Notes: generated by a model not told the origin, from the sequence alone. 64,000 nucleotides of DNA from Diphasiastrum complanatum (GCA_029204225.1 CM055100.1:57858345-57922344); one strand, 5' to 3'; shown: positions 1-11,587, numbered from the stretch's first letter. Numbers and translations are program-made.

Positions 1-571
1 CACCATCCAAAGAACCATCTTCATCACCATCAAAAATGTTAGATTGATACATCAACAACATCAAGCTTATCCACATTCTCCTCTTCAAAGACAGCATCCT
101 TCAAAATGTGAACTTTCTTTGACTTAGGAATGTAAACCCTATAAGCAGATGACCTTTAAGAATCCAAAATATGAGTTGACATATCAAGTACTACCAAAGA
201 TCTTCAAATACTTCATCCTTAGATTTTTACCAAAAAGAACTGAAATGAACCATCCAAGTCTTCATTTGAGTACCTATTGCAAATAAAGTTAGCATGCACG
301 CTTCACCCCAAAATGACTTAGGAAGATTTGCATTCACCCTCATTGATTTAGCTCTTTCAAAAAGATTGATCTTCCTCTCTTCCACACCATGTAGATCCTT
401 TGAGTTTGAAAGCTCCATCTTGATCCCATGTGCCACACAAACCTCTTTGAACTTTGTTGATAGGTCTTCATTTGCCAACTTTAAGCACTTGATCTTCATG
501 TTGAGTTGAATCTCCACAACATTCTTGAACTTGAGAAACACATCAAATATGAAATCATCACTCATTAGAAG
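1..571 (-). pseudogene. Ty1/copia integrase C-terminal relic
   Basis: The minus strand from about 565 down to 227 reads as the second half of a copia integrase core: a VFLKFK-type stretch, a degenerate copy of the DNGGE region, HGI followed by E, then SFWGEA. The match continues leftward to the window edge in a less open frame (KYLKILG, then VEEE-like acidic residues). The DNGGE and PQ-NGV-ER catalytic-core sequences are badly altered, so this is a dead relic. It stops three bases before the 3' LTR of the next copia element, which suggests that element inserted into it. Seen: integrase-like motif order. Inferred: it belonged to an older minus-strand copia running off the left edge. Confidence 0.7.
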
Positions 572-573
572 AT

Positions 574-1294
574 TGTCGTAAAATGGTGGTCGTGAGCGTA
601 GCGGAGGCTCGGTTTCTCAGAGCGTAGACGTGTAGGAATGGAAACGCAACAGTTAGCAACAGGAATATTCAAGTAGAAGAATTCATACCGTTTGTGCAAA
701 TGAATGACGCAGTAGTGAGACAAAATTGCACTTTGATAAAAATATCAACAGTGAGTACAATGGCTTGAAGTAATAACTTCAGTTTGTTGAGCGTGATAAC
801 GCTGGCTACAAATAACTCTGCTTAAAAGAGAATTTCCAAAAATTAACACTTACATAGCTTGTTTCAGCTAATATAGAAATTTACAAGAGAAAATATCTTA
901 CAGTCTTTAAGGCTATTTATGCCAATCTTTGCACATGTACAAAAGTTGGTAACCGTCAACCGCCTTTGGGATATTTGTTTGTCCAGCTGTTTTTACGGTT
1001 ACCCATCCATTGGCGAAGTCGGTCAGCAAAAATGCAAAAAAAAAAAAAAAAAAAAAAAAAAAAGACGAAGGTGCTTTAAAAATGATTTCTAAGATATTCT
1101 AGCCACTTGGCCAGTGTGTCGCATTTTTTGCTAAGGAGCAAAAAAGTCGAAAAAGGCGAAGGTGATTTCTAAGTCATAGAAAATCTCAAAGGGGAAAAAT
1201 GTGAAGGCCTAAAAATATGTTGTTGGCCTTCGGTTTTTCAGGATGCTCATTACTTGATCGATTTGTTTTAAGGCTGAGCATAAGAAATCTAACA
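574..1294 (-). repeat. 3' LTR of minus-strand copia element A
   Basis: About 721 bp running from TGTCGTAAAA to TCTAACA, so it starts with TG and ends with CA as copia LTRs do. It abuts a polypurine tract on the minus strand (complement visible as ctccccctta at 1295-1304), which marks the internal/3' LTR junction. It includes a 28-base A run (1036-1063) and GGCGAAGGTG / TTTCTAAG motifs that also occur in the LTR at 35.9-37.1 kb, pointing to related families. The left boundary is inferred from the TG and the end of the neighbouring integrase relic. The matching 5' LTR is absent because the element is truncated at about 3865. Confidence 0.6.
1036..1063. repeat. A28 homopolymer in LTR
   Basis: A run of 28 adenines inside the LTR of copia element A. 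Length is likely to be unstable or subject to assembly error. Confidence 0.9.
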
Positions 1295-3865
1295 CTCCCC
1301 CTTAATGTGGATCCTGAAAAATTTTAATCTTCAGATTTAACATATCGTTAAATCTGAGATGTTGCTCCTTTGATAGAGTCTTTGTAAAGTAATCTGCTGC
1401 CATGTAATTTGTTCTGCAGAAAATCAATTCTACTTCCTTATTGTGCACTTTCTCTCTAAGGTAGTGATACCTGATTTCTATATGTTTGCTTCGAGAGTGA
1501 AATCTCGGATTGAGAGATAGCGCTATTGTGCTTTGATTGTCACAGTAGATTGTTGTAGGAAGTGGTTGTGCAAGTTTGACGTCTGCTAGCAGTTGCCTAA
1601 TCCAGATCGCCTCTTTGGTTGCATTTGTGGCAGTTATGTATTCGGATTCTATTGATGATAATGCAACTGAGGTCTGCTTCCGGTTGTTCCATGAGATTGG
1701 GCCTTGGTTATATAAAAATACAAATCTAGAAGTTGATTTTCTGGTGTCCTAATCTCCTACCCAATCCTCATCTATGTAGGCTTCAAGGATATTGGCAGTT
1801 TGGCTGCCTCCATAGCAGATGCTGAGAGTTGTCGTTGCTTGAATGTACTTCATGACCTTTGTTAGCGCTTTCCACTGGGTGAGTGTACTGACCAAATATG
1901 CAAGGTCTGGTTGCATGCAGATCATTGCATACATCAATGAGCCGATGATGGATTCAAATGGATACTGCTTCATCTGCTCCTTTTTTGTCTCAGTTTGAGG
2001 AGACTGTTCCTTTGATAGCTTTAGTCCAGGGCTGGGTTTGCAGTTGGCCATTCCATACATTTCCAGCATGTTGTTGAGATATTGTTGATGACTGATAAAG
2101 ATCAGTTTGCTGGGTTGATCTCATTGAATTTGGATTCCAAGACAATAGTGGGCTAGACCCATGTCTGTCATCTTGTATTCTTGGGCCAGCATGCATTTTG
2201 TATCATTCATCAAATTCAGATTCTTACTGAATAAGAGTGTATCATCTACGTAGAGAGTGATGATGATGAAGTATTCTGATACATATTTGAAGTGATATTC
2301 AAGTCTGTTGTGTTTGGAATAACCTCTATCAGTAATGCATTGATCTTCTGAAATCGGGCTCTAGGTGACTGTTCAGCCCGTAGAGTGCCTTGTGAATTTT
2401 GCATACAAGGTGTTGTTGCTTGCCCTTGAGTTTGTATCCCTCTGGCTGTGTCATATAGATTTCTTCTTTGATGGTTCCATTGAGGAAAGCGGTCTGGACA
2501 TCCATCTGATGAACTTTGAGATCTGTTGCAGCTACAAAGGAGAGGAGTAGACGGATCAAAGCATGTTTGATGACTGGGCCAAAGGTTTCTGCATAATCCA
2601 GACCTGGAATCTGGGAAAAGCCTTTGGCGACTAGCCTGGCCTTGTAACGATTTAGTCTTCCTTCAGCGTCGTACTTCGCCTTGAATATCCATTTGCATAA
2701 AATTGGGTTTTGGTCCTTTGGCAGCTCAGTGAGAGTCCATGTTTGATTCTTCAACAAAGAATCAAATTCGGTGTCCATCGCTCTTCCACTAGTCAGCATC
2801 AAGAGTAGACATCGCCTCAGAAACTGTGGTCGGTTCTCGCACATAGTAGCAGGCCGGATCATCCATAAATCTGGATGGAGGCTATCTGGACCTGTTCGAC
2901 CTACTGGGTTAAACTTCGGTCCTCTGATGTGGGTTGACTTGTTGAGGTTCTGACTCATTGTTGAAGTATCATGTTGGCCTTGCAGAACTCCTTGAATTCT
3001 ATGGAGATGTACTCTCTCCCTCCATCTGTGCGTAGATCCTTGATCTTCCTCTGGGTTTGGTTTTCTGCAGATGCCTTGAACTGCTTGAAGAACTTGAATG
3101 CTTCCGATTTGTTCTTCATATAGTAGGTTGCAGTCCTTCAAGAGAAGTCGTCGATGAAGGTTAGAAAATAGAGAGCTCCCCCTGTGGAAGCAGTCTACAT
3201 CGGGCCACAAATGTCGCTATATACAAGGTCAAGCAAGTCCTTGGATGTATGAACTAAGTCTGAACTGAAGGACTTCTAGCATGCTTGTTGATAATACAAC
3301 TTTCGCATGGAGAAGTTGGCTTGTTGACTGAAGGCATGTCTTGTACTAGATTCTAAGTTGACATTTGCTGAATATTGTTGTAGTTAAGATGGCCAAGTCT
3401 GAAATGCCACAACATATCAGTTGATTCAGAAGTGGTTGTGTGAAGAGCTTGATTGTTAGAAGAATAGCAATGGCTGAGCTTGTAAAGATGGCCGCTTCTT
3501 CTTCTGTAGGCTAGAACCTTCCGGGATTTGTCAAGGATTGTATAGCCTTCTGCATCGAATTCGACTAACTGAGACCAGATTCTTGGTCAAATTTGGAACG
3601 TGGAGAACATTGGACAACAACTTGACTTCACCTCTTTTGAATTCAACCCTGAATATTCCTTCACCTTTGATTGAATGCGATGAGTTGTCTCCAAGTTGCG
3701 CAACTCAAGAGTGGGTGAACGACTTGTAGTCTTTGAACCAGTCGTGAAGGTGAGTCATATGTTGTGTTGCTCCGGAGTCTAGATACCAAGAATTGATATC
3801 TTGTTGTTCTCCGACTTTGGTAATGAAAGTTGCTTCATCTTCTTCTTCGTGTTGCTGATTTGAGT
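1295..3865 (-). pseudogene. Ty1/copia element A: truncated pol (PR-INT-RT-RNase H)
   Basis: Reading the minus strand from right to left, the copia order is intact but the frame is broken. Protease has the WYLDSGATQHMTH motif near 3743-3790. The GAG-pre-integrase segment has WHFRLGHLN near 3360-3410, then C-x2-C. The integrase core has YSDICGPM, FIDDFS and TDGGREYIS (about 3000-3240). Reverse transcriptase has CKWIFKAK, RYKARLVAKGF, MDVQTAFLNG and LYVDD (about 2240-2750). RNase H has the SIESEYI and HIEIRYHYLREK motifs (about 1330-1690). The distal integrase is missing: the sequence goes from the DGG-EY motif almost directly to the RT, so there is an internal deletion. Several frameshifts and stops are present. 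The 5' end stops at about 3865, where a gypsy fragment of opposite strand begins, and gag is missing. Confidence 0.88.
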
Positions 3866-3867
3866 GA

Positions 3868-4459
3868 CAGGCTATAGTTTTTGATTAAATATCAAGATTT
3901 TTTTGCTTGGACATACAAGGATTTGAAAGGAATTCCTACTTCAGTATTAGAGCATACCATCTCCTTGATACCTGATGCAGTACCAAAAGTGACAAGATTT
4001 AATCGTTGTAATCTGAATGTCACAAATCTTATCAAGAATGAATTACAAAGATTACTAGAAGCAGATTTCATTTATGAAATTGAGCATACCGAATAGGTTT
4101 CACCAATTGTTGTCGTTCCTAAGAAAAATAGAAGATGAGAATTGTGAATCTAAAAGCTTTGAATAAAGTGACTCACAAAGATCACTTTTTACCTTTTATA
4201 GAAAGCATATTGGATCGTCTTGCTGGAGCAAAAGCCTATAGTTTTTTGGATGAATTCAATGGTTATAATCAAGTTAAAATTGCACCTGCGGATCGACATA
4301 AAACAACTTTTGCAACAGAATGGGGAACATATGCTTATAAAGTCATGTCATTTATACTATGTAATGCACCAAATTAATTTCATCGGTTTATGCAATTTGC
4401 ATTCAAGGAGTATTTGCAAAAATTTCTTGAATTTATTTGGATGATCTTGGAGTCCATAG
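3868..4459 (+). pseudogene. Ty3/gypsy reverse transcriptase relic
   Basis: Plus-strand fragment with the start of a Ty3/gypsy RT: FAWTYKDLKGIP, then VSPIVVVPKK, then RIVNLKALN, YSFLDEFNGYNQV, KTTFATEWGTYAYKVM and, in a third frame, the catalytic IYLDDLG box (4431-4451). An in-frame TAG near 4094, a frameshift near 4130 and further shifts after 4377 show it is dead. It is cut on the right by the LTR of copia element B, which begins at 4460, so the gypsy copy was the older target. Protease, RNase H and integrase are not present here. Confidence 0.85.
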
Positions 4460-5593
4460 TGTGAAAAATTGTCAACTAGTTTTGTTGGTTTATTGGCATT
4501 TTGGAGGCCAACTTGAAATCTCAACTTAGAGATAGTTTCATATTTGTCAATAAGGGCCTAAATAGTAGATTTACTATTTTTGAAAAGTCAGATTTGGACC
4601 CATTCTAATTGGCTAATTTTGGTACATTGCATCTAGACTAGATTTTCTAGGTTTTTAATGAAGTATCTAGAAGTTTTCAAATTAGGTCAAGTTTGGGACA
4701 AGTGGCCAAATGACATTTCGGAAGCTATAAATAGCTATACCTGCATGGATAAATAATGATCATAGTTTATGTGGAAATCTACAAAATTGGACCAAGAATG
4801 GATCCTAAAATGATCCACAAGAGTGATTGGATGTTAGGTACAATTGATCTATCAATCTACACAAGATTTAGATCAATCTAGATCAAATTTAGATGAGAAA
4901 ATCTAATAAGAACAATCATAAATGAAAGGGAATTGTACTTGCTGGTTTCACACGTGTGAAAACCTGTCGGAGTACGGAATCCAACATGAAATCAAAGTAC
5001 AATATGATAGGAACTCAAAACTATCAAGAAAAATCAAGACAAATGATGAAATTGACAAGAATTGCCTCCAAAACCAAGATTAGTGTTGCTTGTGGATTAT
5101 GGCCAAATGTGGCTCTATATATACAAAAAGTGGGAGCTCGCGGTATTGATCATCCCTCTAATCTCACATGTGTGAGGGTGCTTTGTCATGTGATGCTTCA
5201 TCATGCAAAATTGACACTTGGACAAAACCTTCTATTTTGAGCACTTTTGGTCCATTTTTCTTCCATGTAGGAAAAACTCTTCTAGAAGTGCAAATTCGAC
5301 TTCCTCAGCTTATTCCACACGTTGAGCAGACCTCTACACATGGGATGTGACACCTAATCTAATGATGTGGCTCATGCAATCAATAGATTGATGCCATGTG
5401 TCATATGACTAGAAAACTAGATTTTGGCCTTTTTAGCCGCTAGAACTTGAATTAAATCAAATGTACAACCTATATGATTATGGTACATGACAAGTACATT
5501 GATTTCACACGTGGGAACAGGCTCCACACATGTGTAACCATTCTTTATACATAGATTGGGCCTTGACCAAGCATAAATTTTGCATTCTTCACA
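4460..5593 (-). repeat. 3' LTR of minus-strand copia element B
   Basis: About 1134 bp that begins TGTGAAAAATT and ends CATTCTTCACA, so the ends are TG/CA and form a short inverted repeat (TGTGAA / TTCACA). Immediately to the right, the minus strand gives a purine stretch (TTTTTGATGAGGAG) and then the RNase H C-terminus of the same element. The left edge interrupts the gypsy RT relic right after its YLDD box, which supports this boundary independently. No 5' LTR partner was found in the window. Confidence 0.62.
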
Positions 5594-5976
5594 CTCCTCA
5601 TCAAAAATCTAGCTTGGTAAATCTAGCATAGATCTACCTATAACTCCAAGAGCCAATCTTAATTTTACAACTGGATCTTTGGGCAATGCCTTGGTGAGTA
5701 TATCAGCAATGCAATCTGATGATGAAACATGAATAAGCTTGATCTCTTTTGCTTGCACTTTCTCCCTCACAAAATGATGTGAAATTTCAATGTGCTTTGC
5801 TCGAGCATGGAAGATTGGATTGTTTGCAAGTTGTTGAGTTGCTTGATTGTCACAACATATGCATGGAATGTCTCCATCACATGAAGCTCCTCCAAAAGCC
5901 TTTTAATCCAAAGAATCTCCTTTGTTGTTGTTGTCATAGCTTTATACTCGGATTCTGTTGATGAAAGAGAGACCAA
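5594..5976 (-). pseudogene. copia element B: RNase H C-terminal fragment
   Basis: The minus strand reads VSLSSTESEYKAMTTTTKEI and then, with frame changes, a VREKV segment, SSDCIADILTKALPK and LGVIGRSMLDL, the standard end of copia RNase H. It ends at the purine tract before the LTR at 5593. At 5976 it changes abruptly into plus-strand copia GAG-pre-integrase sequence, so the rest of this element has been lost and the two elements are joined head to head. Confidence 0.85.
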
Positions 5977-6462
5977 GATCTCTCAAGAAGATTTGTGGCA
6001 TAAGAGATTGGGTCATCCCAATTTCAAGGCCATGACATCCATGGTCAAAGAAGCAAAAAAGCTATTCGATTGCCAAAGACTATATCAAAGGAGCTTCAAC
6101 CTTGTGAAGCTTGTGCTATTGCCAAATCTCATAAGAGGCCTTTTCCAAGATCCAACATAAAGTCTCAACTTCCTTTTGAGCTAGTGCACTTGGATGTCCA
6201 CTTTGCATCTTCCAAGAGCAAAGGAGGAGCTACATGCTTTGCCACTTGTATTGATGGTTATACAAGATTTTGTTGAGTGTATCTCTTATCTCCCAAGTCT
6301 ATGGTGTTTGATGTATTTCTCAAATTCAAAGCTTTTGTTGAAAAACAATTATCTTGTAGTTTAAAAGCTTTGAGAAGTGATGGTGGTGGAGAGTATGTCT
6401 CCAACAAGTTTAATGATTATTGTGAGCAAGAGGGAGTTAGAAGAGAGTTCACTCCAACAGAA
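5977..6462 (+). pseudogene. copia element D: GAG-pre-integrase and integrase core
   Basis: The plus strand encodes LWHKRLGHPNFKAM (the HHCC zinc-binding start), CEACAIAKSHKRPF, LVHLDVHFASSKSKGG, CIDGYTRF, then after an in-frame TGA at 6275 VFDVFLKFK, SLKALRSDGGGEYVSNKFN and CEQEGVRREFT. These are the ordered motifs of a copia integrase up to the second catalytic acid region. A frameshift occurs near 6060. The remaining integrase and most of the RT are deleted: after REFTPTEW the sequence jumps to the C-terminal part of the RT. Integrase normally inserts the cDNA copy; this copy cannot work. Confidence 0.9.
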
Positions 6463-7292
6463 TGGGGTGGCATCTTTATCAAGATCATGCATTTATTAGG
6501 CAATCTAGATATGCTCTTTCTATGCTTAAGAAATTTCATATGGAAAATTGCAAGAGCATTGATACTCCCATGGAGCATGTTGTAAAAGATCCTATCAAAG
6601 GGGATGAAAAATCCTTCGAGGACATCACCCTTTATAGGAGTATTATTGGATCCCTTAAATGGTTGACAATCACTAAGATGGATTTGAGCTTTAATGTGCA
6701 TAAATTGAGTCAATTCATGCAAGATCCAAATATTTGTCATTGGAAAATGGCCAAAAGGATCTTGAGATATGTATCTTCCACACTTGATTATGGATTATTC
6801 TATAAACGTGAAGATCTATCAATGGTTGCCTCCTTGGATTCGGACTTTGCAAGTGACAAGGTGGATAGGAAGTCCACTAGTGCTTTTACTATCTGTATTG
6901 GAGGCAATATTGTGTCTTGGTTATCCAAGAAACAAGAAACTATATCTTTATCTTCATGTGAAGCTGAGTACAAGGCCCTTACAACCACTACTAAAGAGGT
7001 ATTATGGATCAAATATGGAGCTCAAGTGCATCAAGGATGGAGATCTACCTATCATCAAGTGTGACAACATCTTGGCCCAAGCTCTTGTTAACAATCCTAT
7101 CTTCCATGCAAGAAACAAACATATTGAGATTGCACACCACTTTGTAAGGGAAAAGGGAGGAGAAATCAACTTGGAGCATATTGGATTATCATCATCATGT
7201 ATTGCCTATTTCCTCATCAAACCATTGCTCATGAGTGCCTTCATCAAGTTTATATCTAATCTTGGCTTGATTCCAAGATCTATGTTAAAGTA
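6463..7292 (+). pseudogene. copia element D: RT C-terminus and RNase H
   Basis: The reading frame gives SRYALSMLKKFHMENCKSID followed by TPME, YRSIIGSLKWL, MAKRILRYVSSTLDYGLF, KSTSAFTICIGGNIVSWLSK and LSSCEAEYKALTTTTKEVLW, then after a frameshift at about 7010 CDNILAQALVNNPIFHARNK, HIEIAHHFVREK and a GLIPRSMLK C-terminus. This is the conserved end of copia pol (RT thumb plus RNase H). It is among the best preserved coding segments of the left nest. It is followed within 25 bp by a purine tract (TTTTAAGGAGGAG) and the 3' LTR. Confidence 0.92.
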
Positions 7293-7315
7293 AGTAGATA
7301 TCTTTTAAGGAGGAG

Positions 7316-7897
7316 TGTAAAAGTCATCTACCTTGAGGTTTGGGGGTCCCTTATTAAAATCACTCATTGTACACTTGTAAATAAGTGATTAGGCCAAATT
7401 TACAAGTGGATTAGCTCATGATAGTGTAGTCTAATCACACTTGGCTTGATGGTAGAGGTCTAGTGACATAGCACCTCTTAATTTCATTGGTCAATTTGGA
7501 CCAATCATATTGTAATATGCACCAAAATGGTCCAATCATTGTAAGAGGTGACATGAAGGTGGTCCAATCAAAGTAAGAGGTTATGTTAGGGAGGTCCAAT
7601 CATTTCACTCCAATACCACTCTTCATGGATCTCGAGCTACTACGAGAATGAGTGAGATTGAGTCCACACTTAGTTTTTGAAGAGAGATTTGGATGTAGCA
7701 TGCTCCAACACTTAGAATTATTTTCACATTCTCTCTCTACCTAAGAGCAAGCCATTTTTATACTTGATTTTTTTCATCCAAAGTTGCCTCTCATTATGTG
7801 TGATGAATGGTTTGTGATAGATGCATGTGTAGAGTGCTCCGGCCTTTTGAGCTAGTATGTTTGTATTTTATGTAAGATAGATCTATGTGCAATCACA
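7316..7897 (+). repeat. 3' LTR of copia element D
   Basis: Begins TGTAAAAGTC right after the AAGGAGGAG polypurine tract at 7307-7315. It contains four GGTCCAATCA / GGACCAATCA-type boxes (about 7495-7600) and a CTCGAGCTACTACGAGAATG segment. The right end is uncertain; a CAATCACA near 7890-7897 is the best CA end before copia sequence on the other strand begins. A diverged piece of the same LTR is recognisable at 23.44-23.60 kb. Confidence 0.58.
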
Positions 7898-7899
7898 CA

Positions 7900-9374
7900 T
7901 ATCTTAGGAGGTCATTCACGTTGTTTGAGATGTCCTCACATGTTTGAAAGTACACATCTTCTACGAAGTGGTCGGTGATCAAACAAGTCATAACCCTTAT
8001 GGTTATGTGAATAACAAGCAAAATTGTCTTGATACTTGCAAGATCCATCTTCTTTCTCAATTCCTTGGGCTGATGCATGAAGGTAATACATCCAAAAACA
8101 CTTAAATGTCGTAAGAATGGCTTGACACAAGTCCGTACTTCATGAGGAGTTGTATTCTTCAATGTTTTAGAGGTGCATTTATTTATATATAAGCAACTGT
8201 AGACACAATCTCAGTTCAAAAAGTGATTAGGCAATTTCAAATATAAAAACATAGATTTGGCATTTTCAATTAGGGTTCAATTTTCCCTTTCTAAAAAACA
8301 TTTTTTTGTGAGGAGTAGCTCATTGTAAATTGTTGTTGAATGCCATTCTCCATGCATAAATTGTTTTGAATGCTTGCTTGGGATGTTATCTATAAAGGTG
8401 ATGAAGTATATTGCTCTCCCATGAGACGATCTGCAAGAACACACATATCACAATGAACTAAATCAAGAAGAGCTTTAGATTTTGGTATGTTGATGGATTT
8501 GAATGGAGATCTAGAATACTTGTAGAAAATGCAGCTCCCACAATGAGTAGAAGATTTAAATAGAGAAAAATTAAGTCATCAACCAAATTCTTGGAATTCA
8601 TAAAATGAATGTGTTAGCATTCAAATGCCCTAACATTACAATGCCACAATGCAGTTTTATCTACACAAGTTGAGGTAGCAAAAGCTTTAAATTTTTATGA
8701 GTACCAATGACTCAACATGTATAAGAAACTATTTCTGGTACTTTATAGCAAAAACATCTTGAGATTCATTGGTTGACACAATGACTATTGTTAAATGAAA
8801 CCTTATGGCCAAGATCAATGATTCGGTTGACAAAAAGAATATTCTTGGTCAAGTTTGGTAAAATGTTTCTAAACAAATGGTTGCAACAAGTTAGTTCCTT
8901 TGTTTTCAACATGGGTACTTCCTCCTTCTATATGGCTATTTCATGCATTCACACTACACGGATAGACAAGGAGTAAAAATTTTTACATGTAGTTCACATA
9001 GCCTTTGATTTAGCTCTTACTCTGAGTCAATTGTTCTAGAAGTTGTTTTTTATGATCTCTTCTAGAATTTAATGTGAAATGGTAAGTAGAAAAAGATATT
9101 ACGTGGGCTTTGTAAGAATCTCTAAAGAAGCCCTTAATGTGCTTTCACATAGTCGTGACACTTTTGAGGACAAACCCCATGTCACTTAGAAATATGCAAA
9201 GAGATTTGCTTTTCTCCATCAATGCCAAACATGTCAAACCAATTTTAGATTTCATTAGTCGAACTTGAAAACATTATGAGAATTGGATGCCTTTTCTCTT
9301 CTCACACTGATTGAAGAGGAAAAACTCACCTCACACTAATCATTGAACTTCATCACAACTCTTCAAGAATATGG
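7900..9374 (-). pseudogene. copia element G: degraded integrase / GAG-pre / protease region
   Basis: The minus strand between 8162 and 7900 reads TPHEVRTCVKPFLRHLSVFG (the C-terminal integrase 'KPxxxHLRVFG' box), then LASIKTILLV and DVYFQTCED. Further right the minus strand gives LPNLTKNIL, RIIDLGHKVSF and a degenerate LWH/GHLN zinc-binding start near 8600-8870, which is the protease to GAG-pre-integrase region. Frames are heavily broken. Around 9000-9374 no convincing gag can be read, although the position and the primer-binding-like site beyond it suggest gag was here. Confidence 0.72.
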
Positions 9375-9390
9375 GAGCTCTAATACCATA
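9374..9390 (-). other. possible primer-binding site of copia element G
   Basis: On the minus strand the sequence is TATGGTATTAGAGCTC, close to TGGTATCAGAGC, the usual copia primer-binding site complementary to initiator tRNA-Met. Its position just 5' of the copia G relic fits. The LTR that should follow to the right cannot be delimited. Confidence 0.5.
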
Positions 9391-9994
9391 TCAAGTATCC
9401 GATTCGGGCAAACACCATAGCTACCAAGCATGAGCACACCAAAGCAAAGTAGGAGAACACCAACGTTTGCATTAGCGTAATGATTACAGTCACATAAGAA
9501 ACTCCCTTGTTAGGAATAAGGACTAAAGAACGAGTTGACTTACAATATTGTTTACACTATCCTAGCAGTCCAATGTAAAGCAAGCATATCACTTATGATA
9601 CATTTTCATATATGAGCTCTGAGCATGATTTTATTGATTCGTATAGAAGGCTAGGAAAACTTATGGAGTTGAAATGCTTGATTCCTCACACCTTTGCTCA
9701 ATTTTCAATGCAATATCGGAACGAAGATATTTGTAACATAGAAATACTCCAAGCTTTATTGATGGTGCATGAAGAGTATATATGCTCTAACAACTTAAAC
9801 TTCTAGAACTTACAATTTCTTAGAAATTTCACGAACTACAAAGTTCTTAGAAATTTCATTAACATCATACTTCATTGTTTCTCTTGGATTCCTTTCTTTG
9901 TCTTGGATGACCATTCATCTTAAAAAGAACTTAGGGTTCTCAAAGATCAATCAATTTTAATACTTGAATAGTAAGAGCATAATTTTATGTTGTT

Positions 9995-9995
<1 letters not shown>
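9391..9995. other. unassigned, possibly 5' LTR remains
   Basis: No gene is recognised. If the primer-binding-like site at 9374-9390 is genuine, this stretch is the expected place of the 5' LTR of copia element G, but no clean TG...CA ends are visible. Confidence 0.3.

Positions 9996-10028
<33 letters not shown>
9996..10028. repeat. (TG)n microsatellite
   Basis: Sixteen or so TG dinucleotides followed by a short GC-rich CCCGCGCCCA stretch. Confidence 0.95.
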
Positions 10029-10029
<1 letters not shown>

Positions 10030-10540
10030 CCGCGCCCACACATGTTTCTAGCCTAACAAATCTAAAACAAGACAAACATAGTTCCCACAATACCATAATT
10101 TTATATTAAATAGATTCGTACAAAGTCAAATAACATTTGGCAAAACCTAACAATCAACAAAAGCTCCAAGTTGACAAGAATATGCTCATCCATCAACAAC
10201 AACCATGTTAGAACAAGAAAATTATTGCGAAAACTATAGGTGTCTATAAACTTTCTCAATTTTTATCCATGTTACAACAAATAACTGTTGCCAATTTGGC
10301 CATTGTCTCAAAAAAAAGCTAGAAATTGTCTTAATTGTGTATAGAGTTTGACAAACTATATAGCCAACATCTTAGAATCCAACAGTAACAATCACTATAA
10401 CACATTGCCCATGGCAAAATCATAATCATTGCCAAGTAGAAAGAAGTACTTAGTGTATAGGTATTGCAATTAGTGTCAAAAGACATGTCCAATTGCACAT
10501 CTAAATTTTTTCTTCGTATTTCAAATTAAATAGTATTGTC

Positions 10541-10705
10541 CATCGCAGCACAATGTATGGGTGGAGTTGTTGACTGCGACCAGCAAGGCACGAGCTCGAA
10601 TCCCAACCATTGCGTAGTGACATCTTAGGAGCTTGCTCCTCACTTGTCGTTGCCAAGCTGTATATGTTGTGTATAACCTACTAGTTGCGTAACTCTGTAT
10701 ACAAA
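10541..10705 (+). repeat. SINE-like tRNA-related repeat
   Basis: A GC-richer island in AT-rich DNA has an A-box-like TATGGGTGGAG (10,556-10,566) and a B-box-like GCTCGAATCCC (10,593-10,603) about 35 bp apart, as in tRNA-derived Pol III promoters. The body continues through TTGCTCCTCACTTGTCG and a TATATGTTGTGTATAACC segment and ends near an A-rich tail (ACAAAAAATTT). It does not fold as an intact tRNA. It could instead be an unrelated low-copy sequence. No second copy was noticed in the window. Confidence 0.4.
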
Positions 10706-11099
10706 AAATTTAATAGTACTCATATTGAGTAAACTATTGAAAAAACCATTTGTCGTATCAAATATGTGAACAATATTTCCAACAGTCGAATCGATTGTAT
10801 AGTGGTGCTCAAGGAAGATAATATATCACCATAAATTGCAAGCCTATGTTTTCAACATATTTCTCATGTAAAACATACAACAAATCATTCTTGATCTTTG
10901 TTGGACAAATACCCTAATAACTTATGAACATTACAAACGAGCATTTCCCAATCTTGACTTTTAAACATTGTAATTCAAGTCTAAACCAATGTTAGTAGGC
11001 AACTATCAAATGTTTTATACCAACCGGATCCAAGTACTAGAATTTTTTCACAAATTTAATATCGGCCAAATATCAATATGAGGAGATATACATGAATGT
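10706..11099. other. no feature recognised
   Basis: AT-rich sequence with no open frame, motif or repeat that I can support. Confidence 0.4.
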
Positions 11100-11587
11100 A
11101 GACTGGTATTGTAAAGACTACTAGGGAAGATCCCTAAGATGAGGATAGGAAAACACAACAAAAGAGACTATGGAGCAAAACCACCCAACCAATCCTAGAT
11201 CCCACCTAGATCTGGCCCCTATGCCATGTGATAGCAAGAGGAGAAGAGCTCAACTGGTAACCTAGACTAAAGTTGTCGACAAGATAATCTCTACCTCAAT
11301 ACATAGAGAGTAGGATCCTGTGCATGAGCCCATGCAATCCCCATGCAGGTCAACTAAAAATAGGTCACAGCTTTTCATGCATTCCTCTTGCCTATATTCA
11401 TCACACATATATGTACTACTCCATATGTCTCAATTCGAGTGTCTGGGCCCTTTCAAAGTCATTCATTAGTCACAAACAGGCCTCGATTTGGAATAAAATC
11501 TAGGCATGACCGATAATCTCGAACACTGGAGGGCCGGTCTACCATATTAGAACTATTCCATTTCCTTTGCTGAATATGGTCGTAATA
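11100..11587 (-). repeat. Ty3/gypsy LTR, family X, copy 1
   Basis: On the minus strand this starts TATTACGACC after the purine tract AAGGGAGGAAGA and contains the landmarks GGGCCCAGACAC, TGCATGGGGATTGCATG, GGGATCTAGG and GGTTGGGTGGTTTTGCTCC. The same ordered landmarks occur in the LTR beginning at 53,501 on the plus strand, and in part at 45.3-45.8 kb. The first base pair is TA instead of TG, consistent with age. The left end is approximate. Confidence 0.6.

Noticed and set aside
8788-8976. Plus-strand ORF with KNR-like sequence as a gene
   Set aside because: It is the reverse strand of the protease/GAG-pre region of copia element G (LPNLTKNIL on the minus strand).
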